A stretch of DNA of 64,000 bases from NCBI RefSeq assembly GCF_963675165.1, contig NC_087377.1, positions 16,720,518-16,784,517 of the forward strand, written 5' to 3'. This DNA is from Halichondria panicea (taxonomy: Eukaryota; Porifera; Demospongiae; Suberitida; Halichondriidae). Within the stretch, counting starts at the first letter, position 1, and each line of letters begins with the position of its first letter. Below are positions 1 through 12,300 of this stretch, one piece after another. The position numbers and the translations under genes are program-made. The notes beneath the pieces are model-generated. The model did no database searches, was not told the origin of the DNA, and saw only the letters and a list, made by a program, of their open reading frames with translations.

Positions 1-132
1 ACCAGGAACTTGCCCTCCCCACCTCCTCAGCAATGGTCTCTCTCCATGGTCCTGGCTATGTCACTATGGCCCACAGTAGGACTGGACAAAGCATCCACCA
101 AATACAGATGTGGCAATTTAACTGGCTCCATG
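1..132 (-). pseudogene. Death-domain-like exon remnant, truncated by the window edge
   Basis: Read on the minus strand from position 131, this encodes a short stretch with VDALSSPTVG and DIARTMERDH. It matches the end of the Death-domain exon in the genes at 13088 and 44986 (VKALSSPIVG, HIAKTIEKDH). A stop follows after DHC. A possible acceptor AG lies directly upstream of position 132. The equivalent exon at 58261-58464 has two extra bases and stays open longer before shifting frame. It lies just upstream of, and opposite to, the CARD-like/kelch gene, so it is either part of a divergent neighbour or a leftover from a related gene. The relationship is seen in the sequence; its expression is unknown. 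Confidence 0.5.
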
Positions 133-443
133 CTTAAAAATTAAAAGTGATTTGTTGTTTCTCCAGAGGCACCACGTGGCTTGCTGATTCAGCATTGGAT
201 CGAGATAGAATAGGAAAAGAGCGTGTCTTGTAGCTGTGTCACTGCCACTCTTAGTCTCGACAAGAAGTATGGGAGGGCGTGGCCAGACTAACTAGCCTAG
301 CCAGTCTATCAATAAGGGCGCATGCATCACAGAGCATCGTATCCGTATCTATGCATGCATGCACTGAAGGAAGATTATCAATGGTTTTGTGGGTCCTTCA
401 CCAGTTCACTTCCTATCTAATCCCATGACTTAGAGCTAGGGCC

Positions 444-452
444 TATATATAA
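444..452 (+). promoter_or_regulatory. Possible TATA box of the CARD-like/kelch gene
   Basis: TATATATAA lies about 200 bases before the ATG at 650. The AG at 637-638 (CACTCACAG) just before the start codon could be the acceptor of a 5' UTR intron. The motif is preserved in the duplicate block at 58696-58704. The assignment rests only on motif and position. Confidence 0.35.
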
Positions 453-649
453 GGAGTGAGTGCATGATTCATATCTCAGAAGATTTTTTTCGCAGTATAG
501 CTAGCCTATCTCAAAGTTGCAATTGATCAAGAGTCTCAGTTTAACTTCACTAAAAAATATAATAAGCCTTTTAGATTCTACATGCTAAATTGATGTGCAC
601 CATATGCCATTGTATGAAATGCCCTGGTCCACTCACAGGCTAGCTGTCA

Positions 650-3605
650 ATGGCCACTCAAGCAACCCCCGACCATTCTCCAGAGTACCTGTCCTTTCAA
701 GAGAACTTTGAAGCATTGGTGTCCACCTTCAAAGCTCAAACTGCTGCATATGCTGATAGCCTCTTCTCCAATGGCTACATACCAGATGAAGTTCTCGAGT
801 ACTCTAGACTGAATGGAGTCATGGATTCCGATAAGTCTCGAAAGATTTTAGATACCATCATCCATCGAATTAAGCTCAATCCCAGTGTATTCCATGGCTT
901 TATTGCTGCCATCGCTGGCCCTTCTACTGACGATGTTGTCAAGAAGCTGCACGATAGTTACGAACGTCACAAGACTGCGACCAGCCGTGTTGAACAGCCA
1001 CCACTCTCTCCACCCCCACACCAGCAACATCCACCAGAGGCTCCGACGTCCTTCAGCTTCCCACACCTCGACACCTCTAGCCTTGATGAAGATATTAGAA
1101 TTGAATTGGAGGATCGGCTCATACGTGATACAAGGAAAATGATAATTAGTTTCACTGCTTTTACTCTAATTATCCAAAGATCATTTGAAAACCAACGAAT
1201 CCCTTTGGAAAGGATTAAAGATCTTATTCTCAGCCTTGACGCTTTCAACGACGGGATTGGAGTCAAAGTACTTGATCCAGAAGATAAGCAAGAAATCAAA
1301 AATGCCAAAAATTTGCCTGAAGTGTTCATGACTCTACGTGATTACATCTCCTTCTTCAATTATGAGATAGTGCAGTACCTCATCGAGCTGCTGGGATCAC
1401 CAGACGACCAAGCACAACTACATGAGCATTGTTCTGCACTTGATCAGTTCTGTCATCGAAATGTGTTTGAAGTTCCGGCCGAATCTTTCTCTTCAAAATC
1501 TCGTATGAAAACGGCCAAAGTATTTGTTCTCAAATGCACGGAGCGAGTAGCCACACTGGAGTATGTGAAAAGGCTGACTTCGAGAATTGCTGAAGCACTT
1601 GGTCTACAAAGAGCAGCGCTACAACTCCGTTCAGTCAAACAAGGCTGCTTGGAGCTTCACTTTCTCGTCACTGTAGCTGTTGCCAAGCGTATCTACCCAG
1701 TGTCCCCTACTGTACAGGCTGCTCTCAGTGTGATGGGGGTCAAAGTTCTCACCTGTGGAAGTACGGATGAGGTGGAGACATTTCTGCTGGAACAGTAAGT
1801 TCTTGAAGAGGTACTATATACCCATACTCCATACTCCTGGCATAATATAATAATTATACCGTAAGTTAAGAAGCATGGGCCGTATATAGTTACAGTAATA
1901 TAATATTCGTATTATTATAATAATTACAAGTATGTACCTGTCACGTACAGGGATCTGAGCAAACTCAAACTAGAAGGTATTGAGGAGATGTCTAAAGACA
2001 CAAGAATAAGCACGACAACCTTCACTCCAATGAAGGTCACTAAAGGTGAGTGTTTGGCCAACTTGATATCCTATAATCTCTCTTAAATTAGATACAAGAG
2101 GCTCGGACACATTGGAGGCAACAAAGAGGGAGTCAAAGGACACTCAACCAGTCAAGAAGGTGCGTACATGTAGTGTGATAATGAGATTCCCACAGCAACA
2201 ATAGTATTGTACCTTAACATGCATGGATGCTATCTCATGTGTTAAGCCGTAACTACACATCCGTTTGAGTGTTCCTATAATTATGTACTTCCTTTAGCGG
2301 AAATTGTTGTTTGTTCTCATTCTGTTGTAGAATTTTCCACTATAATGATATTCACGTCTGTGTTCAAAGATATCTACCAACGTTCCCCTGTACAGGCACA
2401 CAGGGAACAGATCGAGCACAAAGATGCTGAGCTGGTCAGGAGAGACGCCATCATTCAACAGCAGAGACAGGTGAGACAAAATGCACCATTATATTATTGC
2501 AGAGCGATAGTAGAAGCTTTGATCTCTTATAATCGTACTGTACATTCTATTAGACTGGTGGGCGTGGCCTCTTAAGCTAATTAGAGAAAGTGATTTAGTG
2601 TGCATGCAATTATTGCTACAAGTAACACTCGCTTGTTAGTAGACACTATCCTAATTACACTCATTCGTTATTCAGGGTCCCCCTCCCAGAGAGTTGATAC
2701 CTCCACTCACTCTGAAATGGAGAAGAGGAAAAGACATGCCAATCAAGATGGATGGCTCGGTACAGAGTGTTGTTATCGGTGACACGGTGTATGTTGGTGG
2801 AGGTATTGCAGACAATGATCGTGACATGTGTACAGTGATGAAGCTCGAGCAAGATCAATGGGCCAAACTACCAGAGTACACTGCCAAGTGGTTTGCTATG
2901 ACATCACTCGCTAATCGACTAGTGCTGGTGGGAGGAACTGATCCGAGAAATAACAAATGCACTAATCAACTAGCACTGTTGGAGTCAGGGGAATGGACTC
3001 ACCCGTACCCACCAATGAACATTGCTCGTTCTTCCTCAACGGCTCTCTCCTTCAACAACGACATCATTGCAGCTGGTGGGTTTGATGATAAAGGATATAC
3101 CTCCTCTGTGGAGGTGTTGGACGTGGCATCAAGAAGATGGTACATTGCTCAGTCACTACCTAACCCACGATCAGAACTGAAATCGACTCTCATAGGAAAC
3201 ACCCTCTACCTAATGGGAGGTTGGGATATAAATGTGACAGTAACCAAGACAGTGTACCATGTTGACCTCAATGAACTCATTGCAAAAGCCCGATCCAACC
3301 TGGACACACCCACTCTCTGGCAGACCTTACGGGAAGTACCACTCAGGCTGTCAGCTCCTCTCAGTATTGGGGGATCACTATTAGCCGTTGGTGGAGTAAA
3401 CAACAGAGGCAACCCAAGTTCATCGATCCACCTCTACCAGCCTGACACCAGGAGGTGGGTGAAAGTAGGAGACCTGCCTACTGCACGATACAGCTGCACA
3501 TGCTCAGTACTTCTTAGTGGAGAGGTCATTGTAGCCGGAGGACAGACAAGTGCATATATTAATTATATTCCAACTGTTGATTTCTTCTCTATAAGTGCTA
3601 ATTAG
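650..3605 (+). CDS. CARD-like / kelch-repeat protein, 5 exons, about 770 aa
   Basis: Exons 650-1794, 1951-2045, 2092-2159, 2396-2470 and 2676-3605 join in phase with GT-AG introns to give 770 residues. Residues about 14-108 look like a CARD-type death fold (helical, ending HGFIAAIAGPSTDDVVKKLH). Residues about 150-380 are a second globular region with FVLKCTERVATLEYVK and LQLRSVKQGCLELHF, a type I recall from sponge receptor-like proteins. Exon 4 encodes a charged coiled-coil segment (HKDAELVRRDAIIQQQRQ). Exon 5 is a six-blade kelch propeller with Gly-Gly motifs VYVGGG, LVLVGG, IIAAGG, LYLMGG, LLAVGG and VIVAGG. No signal peptide or membrane segment is seen. A cytosolic adaptor or sensor role is inferred. 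A near-identical copy lies at 58901-61854. Confidence 0.85.
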
Positions 3606-3766
3606 TTATTTTGTTATTGTTTCTCTTTGTAATGTTGTGCATTGAGTTAACGATATTAATATTATCATGTTCTAATTATAAGTTGCAACAACATTTCATC
3701 GTACATAGTTAATATGATGACATGAAGTGGTACGTACAAAAACAGACACAATAATATATAACAGTC

Positions 3767-3885
3767 TCATAACAAGTTCAGGTCCTTGGTTGGGGTCTTG
3801 TCCGAGGGTAGGGTGGACGCCTTCTCCCAGAATCCAAAATCTATCTCCTCTTCCGAGTCAGACAGTGAGGAGTGGGGCTCGGGAA
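3767..3885 (-). pseudogene. Terminal exon of an unidentified convergent gene (copy 1)
   Basis: On the minus strand, an acceptor (CCCCTCAG) is followed by an open stretch with SDSEEEIDFGFWEKA and PTKDLNLL, ending in a stop. Exactly the same 119-base exon, with few substitutions that keep the frame, recurs at 48055-48173 and 62016-62134, each time downstream of a kelch gene. Frame preservation suggests a real acidic C-terminal exon. I see no upstream exon joined to this copy, so it may be a co-duplicated orphan. Protein family not recognised. Confidence 0.45.
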
Positions 3886-4982
3886 CTGAGGGGTTAAAGA
3901 GTCACATGGTCATAGTCATACTGAGTGGAAGTTTGAGGGCTTAGGAAGTAAGGGGGGAGAAAATCACATGATAACAGTAGCTATAATTTATACTGGCTAA
4001 ATGCAAAATGGCTCAACTATGATAAAAGGGACACCACACACAACACATGTACGGGTATAAAATATGTACGTTCTGCTGCAGAAAATCATGCAGCACCATG
4101 CAATCAGATTGCAGACTGCTTACGTAATGCATTTCAGCACCAATCAGATTGTATAGTTCTTACGTAATGCATTCCCTGGCTTCCCAGCTCCTCCCCTTCT
4201 CTGCAGCAAGCTGAGCTCTGTGGTTAGAGGCGCGGCTAGTATATTAGTATGGGATGCAGCAGAACGAATGCTAGATAGGGCTGAAACCTGTCCCCCCATT
4301 TTATGGCTGGGGACGGGCACGCCCATCTAACACATCACATGCTGAAGTACCTACCCACACAAATAATCAAAGTGTTATACAGTAGTGTACAATGTATAAT
4401 CTGGTAACGGGAGCCATATAATTAAACTAGACTAGAGGCTGAAACTTTTGAGAAAGGAGTTGTAGTAGGATCATAGACACTATTATTGCACTACATAACT
4501 AGTGTTCAAGCTGGCGCTGTGCTAATGCCTCTCGCCATGTTTTTGCTTTCGCTCAAAAGTATTAGTGTTATCTATAATGAATTTTATATTAAAGTTAGCT
4601 TATCTATATAAAGTCACTGAGAAGAAAAGACTTATTTACATGCATCTATTGTAAGTTGTTATTTATTGTATTATGTGGCTTACCAGGACATCAAGAAAGA
4701 AGAAAATTGATTCTTCCAGGATCTATAGTTCAGTGTATATAATATCTAAGAAGAAAAGACCTGTGTACATGCATATTGTTATCTATATTGTTATATGGTA
4801 GTGTTTTGTGGCTTACCAGGCCCTCAAGACAAAGATGATTCTGCCAGGAGGATCTGGATCTGGATCTTGGATATTATTTTCTCACACACATGGGGAATGA
4901 GCGCGCATGCGCATTACATCCACAGGAATAATTAAAGGGTGTGTCCAAAGAGATCAATTTCACAAAATTAATGGCTACTAGC
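3886..4982. other. Non-coding 3' flank with dispersed-repeat fragments
   Basis: No convincing coding region. It contains a segment near 4025-4090 (GGGACACCACACACAACACA) that matches the left flank of the inverted-repeat element at 17680, and half of a TAGATGGGCGTG inverted element near 4310. It also holds two diverged copies of a segment with GAAGAAAAGAC and GGCTTACCAGG (4620-4690 and 4748-4830). The whole stretch is repeated in the second block at 62135-63233. Confidence 0.6.
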
Positions 4983-5027
4983 TAGCCTCGATTCCAGGCC
5001 GCTTGAACCGGCCTGGAATCGAGGCTA
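4983..5027. repeat. Short perfect palindrome (TAGCCTCGATTCCAGGCC family)
   Basis: Arms of 19 bases (TAGCCTCGATTCCAGGCCG and its complement) surround a loop of 7 bases. The arm is the terminal repeat of many elements here (7698, 7875, 8669, 5735, 53187), so this looks like a minimal end-to-end derivative of that family. Identical copy at 63234-63278. Confidence 0.8.
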
Positions 5028-5433
5028 ACTGCTAGCTAGCTGTTTTAACAGATATTTTCTGAGTATTGTAGCTAACAAAAAGCTAGCGCTTTAGTGCAAG
5101 GCTAACTCATATGTTGAATAGAAAGTTTATGCGGACAGATGATGCTATGAAAGATTCTGCAACAGCCTTCAATGTGAGTCAAACTAGCCATAACTCGAGA
5201 AAGAAGCTTTAGTTTGCTAATCCACAAATCAAAATCCAAGAGAACGTGGCTAGAAGCCTATAGAAGCTGTTAGTTTTCGTCGCATTGCAACCGTTGAGCA
5301 GTTATAGTAGTTGGGTGGAGCCCGACCGTCCCTAACAGGAGGTCGGGTTTCAAACCTATGTCTGGATCAGAGGAGGCTGGAACCACTTGACCTTAGCTAA
5401 TTAAGGTCACTAATTGGATTTATTCAAACTTCT

Positions 5434-5731
5434 CTTGCAGACTACTTCAAGCCTAGTTTTTAGTGTCTATCAGTTTAAAACGTTATTTTTCAGGGGGGGT
5501 CAAATTTTATTTTCGCCAATTTTGCTCAAAAGCAGAGATACAATCAAAAGTATTGCTCTTGCACTAGCCTCGATAGCAGGAGCGGCTTGTTCTCGAGGTC
5601 ACTGCATAGCTGGCTTTGAGACTTGTATCTCTGCTTCTGAGCAAAATTGGCGAAAATAAATTTGACCCCCCCTGAAAAATAACGTTTTAAACTGATAGAC
5701 ACTAAAAACTAGGCTTGAAGTAGTCTGCAAG
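5434..5731. mobile_element. Fold-back element with long arms
   Basis: The left arm from 5434 (CTTGCAGACTACTTCAAGCC) and the right arm ending at 5731 are complementary over roughly 110 bases each, with a short unique centre. The open frame across it is a by-product of the arms. Its copy in the second block is 63685-63983. It is a non-autonomous fold-back/MITE type element; no transposase is inside. Confidence 0.75.
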
Positions 5732-7697
5732 TAGCCTCGATCCCAGCCCCTCTCACTAGAGGGCCTGGCCTGGTAACCACTCTTTGTAATTTATCAATTA
5801 ACCTTTTGTACTATGGTCACCCACGTGGTTGATTAAACTATTTAGTGTCAAGAGAGAGAAATCAAACCCATCAAGGATACTAGCAGTCAAACCGCAATGG
5901 TTCCAGCGCATGCTCCTACGTGGAGTTTTATTTTCTCATGAATATATTAATGAGCTATTCGCAATTGCTTGCGCAAAAGTAGCATTTTTTTTATAACCCT
6001 CTTCCCTTTGCAGTTTGTTTCCTGCTTCCTGCACCAATCGATTACACATGGCAGGAACTAAATATAGCCACAAAGCAGCCACGTGGCTTTGCTTAGAAAC
6101 TTCAACAAACAAATTTAGACAAATTTACATGCCACAGCAAACTGAACTGACAAATTGTTGCAAAAGTATATGAGATGAATTTGAACATGTTCAGTGCTAT
6201 CTTATAGGATTGATGAACATTTATATGTAATTGTTTTTCGTGTCGATCCATTGAGAGTCGATGCATCGTTGAAAATGCTGTATAAAAAACCACAAAATAG
6301 TACTAGTTGGAGAGATGTGAGCACAAAATAAGCCACATTTTGTGTATTACATCCAACAGATGTCCTCCTCAATACATTCTAAGCATCGTCCAAATCAGTC
6401 GTACTTGTATTCTGTGGTACGAAAAATATGCTATTATTACAGGTCAAATATTTTTTTAATCAGGAATTGCCTGAACAGACCACTGTATATGCTTACCCCA
6501 CTGTAGAGAAGCTCAGCTAACCTACCCAGCTTATTTAGTATACCTAGCAAGTGGAATAAACCTGTAATGTTACTCATAAATTATTCCTGAACATCCAACA
6601 TTAACGAGCAACAGGTTAATTAATCTCACCGTTATTTGCCACGTAATAGCGAGTTTTTAAATGTTAGCAGCAGTGGGATGCAGCCATTATTACTGTGGCT
6701 GTGGACCAGGGTGTACTTCTGGTCCATTTGCAGAGAGATTGCTGAAACGAAAGAGCCGGAAATTGAATTGGACTCAGACAGCGAAGACCAGTGACAGTGA
6801 CAAGGAGAATATAGAGACAAAAGTTATCAATGGCCTGGAGTAAAAGACGAATTGATAGATATGCAAACATGACTGAACATTTAACCATAGATCATGTTTT
6901 AACTATGCTCTTTGTATTGTTTACATACTATTTATGATATATTCACATGTAGTGCCATCTACAAAAGTCAACTGACAAATTGTTGCAAAGAGATACACTT
7001 ACAAAACTCTGCATACACTTAGCTTAATAACATTGGAACAGACTTATATAGTTAGAAGTTGTGTCCCACCCGTAACAGACTAGCTACTCCATGTAAAAGC
7101 CCAAAATCATGTTTACAGGAATGGCAATTTTGGCTACATTACTCAACAAAACTTGCTTCAACTTGAAGTATACGCCTAATTTCAAACATATACTACAAAA
7201 CCAACTTCTGTACTTACCTTCTGAGCTTTGAACAGCTTCTAACAGTGGTCTGGGTCTATGCTACACAGCTCTAACTACAGGCAGCTACTCACACAATGGC
7301 ACCAGCTATTTGCTTCCGGACACTCCCACTTCCTGGAAAATAAACTTCTCGCATTTATTCCAGTTGCTGTTCGACTGCTAGTACCTAGCTAGCTATGAGA
7401 TGTTCATCTAGCCTTGTTTTTGAAGCTTGATCTTGGCATCTTCAAACATACTATACTATCTACGAGGGGTCCGACACTCTGTGAAATCTTGTACACCTAC
7501 TTTTGAAATCTTTTGAAATCTCATAAAATCTCATGAAATCCCGAAATCTTGAAATCTCTGAAATCCCACCTTTGACCTCATTTTCCGTAATCTTATTGTA
7601 ATCTCAGTGTCATGCTTGACTAGATGGGCGTGGCCTGCCTACAAAAAGGGGACGGGCACGCCCATCTATGCCTTCATGACCGAGGTGCATGACTAAC
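5732..7697. other. Gene-poor spacer
   Basis: No exon chain is supportable. A 60-codon ORF at 6661-6843 has four early cysteines but no relative and no splice context. Two diverged copies of a CTGACAAATTGTTGCAAA segment lie near 6146 and 6970. At 7500-7560 there is a degenerate GAAATCT repeat, and at 7621-7669 a short TAGATGGGCGTG inverted pair. Otherwise I see nothing. Confidence 0.5.
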
Positions 7698-7845
7698 TAT
7701 AGCCTCGATCCCAGGCTGATCCGTCTCTAATTGAACGCTAGGTCGCCTCCTCGTCCCAGGCCGATCCGTCTCTAATTGAACGCTAGGTCGCCTCGAGGAG
7801 GCGACCTAGCGTTCAATTAGAGACGGATCGGCCTGGGATGGAGCC
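7698..7845. repeat. Tandem plus inverted hairpin of a MITE arm
   Basis: A unit starting with CCAGGC, GATCCGTCTCTAATTG and GCTAGGTCGCC occurs twice head-to-tail and once inverted. The last two form a nearly perfect hairpin (about 43-base arms centred at 7797). A third direct copy begins the element at 7875. Transcripts would fold into a long stem. Confidence 0.8.
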
Positions 7846-7874
7846 TTGAGCTGAGAAGGAGGCTAGCCTTACAG

Positions 7875-8669
7875 TAGCCTCGACCCCAGGCCGATCTGTC
7901 TCCAATTGAACGCTAGGTCGCCTACTAGGCCTGGTATTGATTGTATTTGGGCGTGATCTGGGCGTGGTTTTTTAATACATTGACTTGTGGTACAACAAAA
8001 AATGAATCCTCCAACAGTGGTCTTCAACAACAGCCTCTGGGGCAGTATACAGCAGGAAATACTTCCCAGAAGACACTTCTTTGGCAGTGGCAACCAAATC
8101 TTTGTCAATTCCTTTATTGCTACTGAGGATGGCAGCAGAAACACCTCTATTGTTTAGACTCCTGATCTGGTCAATCGTGAGTCTCATGATGAGAGATACA
8201 AGGGAAGAGACAATTAACAAGAACAACACTTTTGTCAACAGGAGGAGCCTTGGTCCTACCTAGCTTGTAGTCCATTAAAAAGGGTAGCAACTGATATAGC
8301 AGAGAGACTTGCCATACCCCGTTGGGAACCAGATAAACACGTCCTTTCCCTCAAACAGGAGCTTGAGAGCCTGGGCCTGTTCTGCCATGAGAGTGAGGCC
8401 ATCTTGCTTCAAACAAGACAACGCGTTGCATGCCATAGCTAGCTAGCTATAAATTGAGAACATGACACGGAGCTAAATTACTGTAACTTTTACGGGAGTA
8501 AAATGCCTCTACGTACACCTTTAGTATTACAGAAAAAAAGCAGGAAAAAAATGTAAAGAATAATCTCTGCTTTTGTTTCCTGTTCCTGCCACGCCCAGAT
8601 ACAATCAATACCAGGCCGTATTTTTCAACTTCGTTCTATTAAAAAAAAATCGGCCTGGGACCGAGGCTA
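7875..8669. mobile_element. Inverted-repeat element carrying a RecQ helicase fragment
   Basis: The ends are TAGCCTCGACCCCAGGCCGAT (left, imperfect) and its near complement ending at 8669. A second inner inverted pair is at about 7925-7945 and 8597-8617 (AGGCCTGGTATTGATTGTAT and complement). The interior is not transposase but a reverse-oriented helicase fragment. This is the layout expected when a non-autonomous element has captured host coding sequence, although insertion of the element around an existing pseudogene is possible. Confidence 0.6.
7972..8436 (-). pseudogene. RecQ-type DEAD/H helicase N-terminal fragment
   Basis: The minus-strand reading from the ATG at 8436 gives LLFEGKDVFIWFPTGYGKSL. 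This holds a Walker A motif in the RecQ form (PTGYGKS). Two inserted bases then shift the frame. After further small changes the segment LTIDQIRSLNNRGVSAAIL and GKYFLLYTAPEAV follows, matching RecQ motifs Ia/Ib (QV.SL...G..A, K.LYV.PE). The reading ends at a stop near 7972 before the DEVH box and the helicase C domain. There are no introns, which fits a processed or captured copy. RecQ enzymes unwind DNA 3'-5'; this fragment cannot encode an active one. Confidence 0.7.
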
Positions 8670-8889
8670 GCCTTACAGTAGAACCTCGATTATCCGGACA
8701 CCTTGGTTCCAGAAGCAGGCCGGATAAGTGAATACGCCGGATAATCGAATAGATAAACCACGCCTTGATCCACCCACTTTATTGATAAACAGCAGTGCCG
8801 CATGGTTGTATGCGCATGCGCAGAAGATAAGCAGGCATCATGTCTCACGCTTACAATGAGAACCGGCTGGTATTCGACGGTAAAGCCAA

Positions 8890-9245
8890 GACTGACTGAC
8901 TGAACTGAGAGAGATTCTGAGAGGCGATTCTGAGAGGTACTGAACTGAGAGAGATTGGGTGTGCTGTGAGAGGCTGTGAGACTGTGAGAGACTACTTACT
9001 GAATAGACCCTGAATTTTTATTTTGACTTTTTTTTATTTTGACTTTTTTTATTTTGAGAGGTACTGTTATTATTGAACTGAGAGAGACTGGGTGTGCTGT
9101 GAGTGCTGAGAGAGCTGAGAGAGATTGTGATTGACTGTATACAGAGAGTGAGTTGAGTGGGTGAATCTAAAGAGGACGATTTTCCTTTCAAATTTTTATT
9201 TTATTTATTTTTATTTTATTTATTTTATTTATTATTTATTTTATT
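8890..9245. repeat. Degenerate minisatellite and TTTTATTTTATT tract
   Basis: Repeated ACTGAGAGAGATT/CTGAGAG units are followed by ATTTTGACTTTTTTT duplications and a TTTATTTTATTT tract. This is non-coding. It separates the left end of the inverted-repeat element from the retroelement ORF. Confidence 0.6.
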
Positions 9246-9354
9246 TTGGCCACTCAAAAGAGTGAACAGCACTTACTATAGCAAAAAATTGACTGACTAA
9301 CTGAAGGAGCTCATACTAATTCTGAAGCAACGTACTAGATTCTAGTGAAGTGAT

Positions 9355-12300
9355 ATGGTGAACTGCTGTAGGTGAAACAGAACTGGGCGATGTGGAAATT
9401 GTGCCTGTGTAAAGGCAAAAAAAAGTTGCCTAAATTGCCTCCCGAGCCGCCTAGGCTCTTGCCAGAATGCTGCACACCCTACTGGTATCACCCCTACTAC
9501 CACCACTACTGCTCATGATCAAACACCAAGTACTACTCCGACAGATGAGTCTACCACCACTACCGCTCATGATCAAACACCAAGTACTACTCCGACAGAT
9601 GAGGATCTAACTGCTCCAGATACCTCCGATTCGGAGCCTGAGCAAGACCCGACCCAACCCACCTCAACAGCAACTGACTCCCAAAATGTCAGTCAACATG
9701 AAGTAGAGCCACTACCTTGCTATACACCCATCTCAGAACCAAATTTTGTGTGGGGATGTGAAGATAGCCAGAATTTCAAGGGTGATCTAAATAGAATTTA
9801 TGATGAAGCTGTCCACTGGAGGAGAAACCTCTTCAAAGTACCATCAGGAAAACCAGGAAAATCCTTTGTCCGTGAGCTGACCCGCCTGTTTAGGGCTTAT
9901 GCAGAGGGCTCAGCACTTGAAGGTGTTGCTTTGAAAGCTGCAATGACTATGCCAGCATTACTGCTCCAGAAACCCAGCTCAAAGTCTAAAGCGAAAGAAC
10001 ATGCCTCACACCTTGAACGTCGACTAAAACTCTGGTCTGAAGGACAGCTTGTCAACTTGCTATATGAGGGTAGATCTATTCAAAAACAGCTCCACAGAAA
10101 CCAGCCCCCTCAGCAAAACCAAGACCAAGAAGATAGAATGGCAAAAAAGTTTGCCAAGCTAATGAGTGAGGGCAAAGTACGTGCAGCGATGAGGCTTATC
10201 ACAAACACAGGCAGCACAGGCTTACTCAATCTGGAAAATCCAGCAAGCCCGAATGACCCTAACAGCACAAAGACAGTTCGAGATGTACTTGTGGAAAAAC
10301 ACCCACAAAAACAGCCCCCCAAGATCACCTCTATCACGGAACAAGACTACACTGTAGAAGACCCACACCCGATTGTTTTTGAGGAAATAAACGGCCCTTT
10401 GATTCGGGACACTGTTCTGAGAATGGACGGTGCAGCAGGACCCTCGGGCCTTGATGCTGCTTCGTGGAAACGGCTGTGTACCTCTTTTAAAGGTGCATCA
10501 AACGACCTATGTGAAGCACTGGCGGCCACAGCCAGAAGAATCTGTACTACTTTAGTAGACCCATCCGGTTTGACTGCTTTTGTTGCATGTCGCCTCATTG
10601 CTCTAGACAAATGCCCGGGTGTGAGGCCAATTGGCATTGGGGAAGTCTCTAAAAGAATCATCAACAGAGCCATAGCAAGAGTGCTAAATGAGGACATCCA
10701 GCAAGCTGCCGGACCCCTGCAGGTGTGTGCTGGCCATCGCTCGGGCTGTGAAGCAGCAGTCCATGCGATGAGGCAGGTCCTTGAAGACTCAGAAACTGAA
10801 GCCATCCTTATGGTGGATGCGACAAATGCTTTCAACTCCCTCAACAGACAAACTGCCCTCAGAAATATTCATAAACTCTGCCCGCCACTATCCAAAGTCC
10901 TTATCAATACCTACAGAGAAGATATTAATTTGTTTATTGGTGGAGAAACATTACTATCACAAGAGGGCACGACCCAAGGAGACCCACTGGCAATGGCAAT
11001 GTACGCCATAGCCACCAACCCTATTATCAAGAAGCTAAGTAAGGAACACACCAAACAAGTATGGTTTGCAGATGATGCCTCAGCATCTGGTGACCTCCAC
11101 AGCCTAAGAAAATGGTGGGATACTCTTAACAACATCGGCCCAGACTATGGATATTATCCAAATGCATCCAAAACGTGGCTTGTGGTGAAAAATGGATGCC
11201 AAATTAAAGCAAATGAAATGTTTGGAAACACGGAAGTCGGTATATCTGAGGGAGGCCAGAGATACCTAGGCTCAGCAATCGGAAAGCAGTCCTTCCTGGA
11301 TACTTACGTCCAACAGAAGGTTGACACCTGGGTAGAAGAACTGAAAAGCCTCTCTTCAATAGCCACCACCCAACCTCACAGTGCTTTCGCTGCTTTCACA
11401 CATGGTTTCGCTAGTAAATGGACATATTTGGCTCGAACCACCCCAGGCATTGCTAACCTCCTTAAGCCACTAGAAGAAACAATAAGGACAGTCTTTTTGC
11501 CAAAATTGACTGGACAGAATGCCTTTGGTGATCTGGAAAGACAGATAATGGCACTCCCAGCCCGCCATGGGGGACTTGGTATAGCAAACCCGTGTGAAAC
11601 AAGCCCTGGTCAGTTCACGATGAGCATGTCAATCTCAGCACCACTAGTCAGCCTGATACTTGACCAATCCGATATATATGAACCTACAATGAAGCAAGAG
11701 CAAGCCAGACTGAGGAACAATGCCAAAAAATTCCGCCGACAGATGGAAGCCAGGACAGCAAGTGAGCTAAATGAAGAACTACCAAACAATTTGAAAAAAA
11801 TGGTTGGAATATGGTCAGAGAAAGGTACCTCAAGCTGGATAACAGCGCTGCCTATTGCAGAGCATGGTTTCATGCTACACAAGGGAGCCTTCAGAGATGC
11901 TCTTTGCCTCAGGTACGGCTGGCGGCCTCAGAACCTACCCTCTCACTGTGTCTGTGGACTTCACTTCACAGTAGAGCATGCACTCAGCTGCTCTAGGGGA
12001 GGATTTCCAACAATAAGACATAATGAAATACGCAACATCACAGCAAATCTTATGAGCGAAGTATGTCCAGATGTGGGTATTGAACCAACCTTACAGCCTG
12101 TGACGGAAGAGCAGTTCCAACTTAGGACAACCAACCGGGAGGATGGGGCTCGCCTTGATGTTGTGGCCCAGAGCTTCTGGAGCAACGATAGACAGAGTGC
12201 ATTTTTTGATGTCAGGGTCTTCAACCCGTACGCACCTACCTATCGCCGCTCCACCATGGCCCAGAGCTACAGAAGAAACGAGATGGAGAAGAAGAGAGCA

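Noticed and set aside
5290-5350. tRNA-like segment around GGTTTCAAACC
   Set aside because: The stem CCCGACC/GGTCGGG forms, but no acceptor stem, D-arm or anticodon arm of correct size could be drawn.
6661-6843. Small Cys-rich ORF (GCSHYYCGCGPGC)
   Set aside because: Short, no homologue in the window, no conserved splice sites, and an equally long frame lies opposite. Not enough to call a gene.
8820-8905. Start of a pogo transposase (MSHAYNENRLVFDGKAK) near the left end
   Set aside because: The frame ends quickly and shows no helix-turn-helix or DDE motif; too short to assign.
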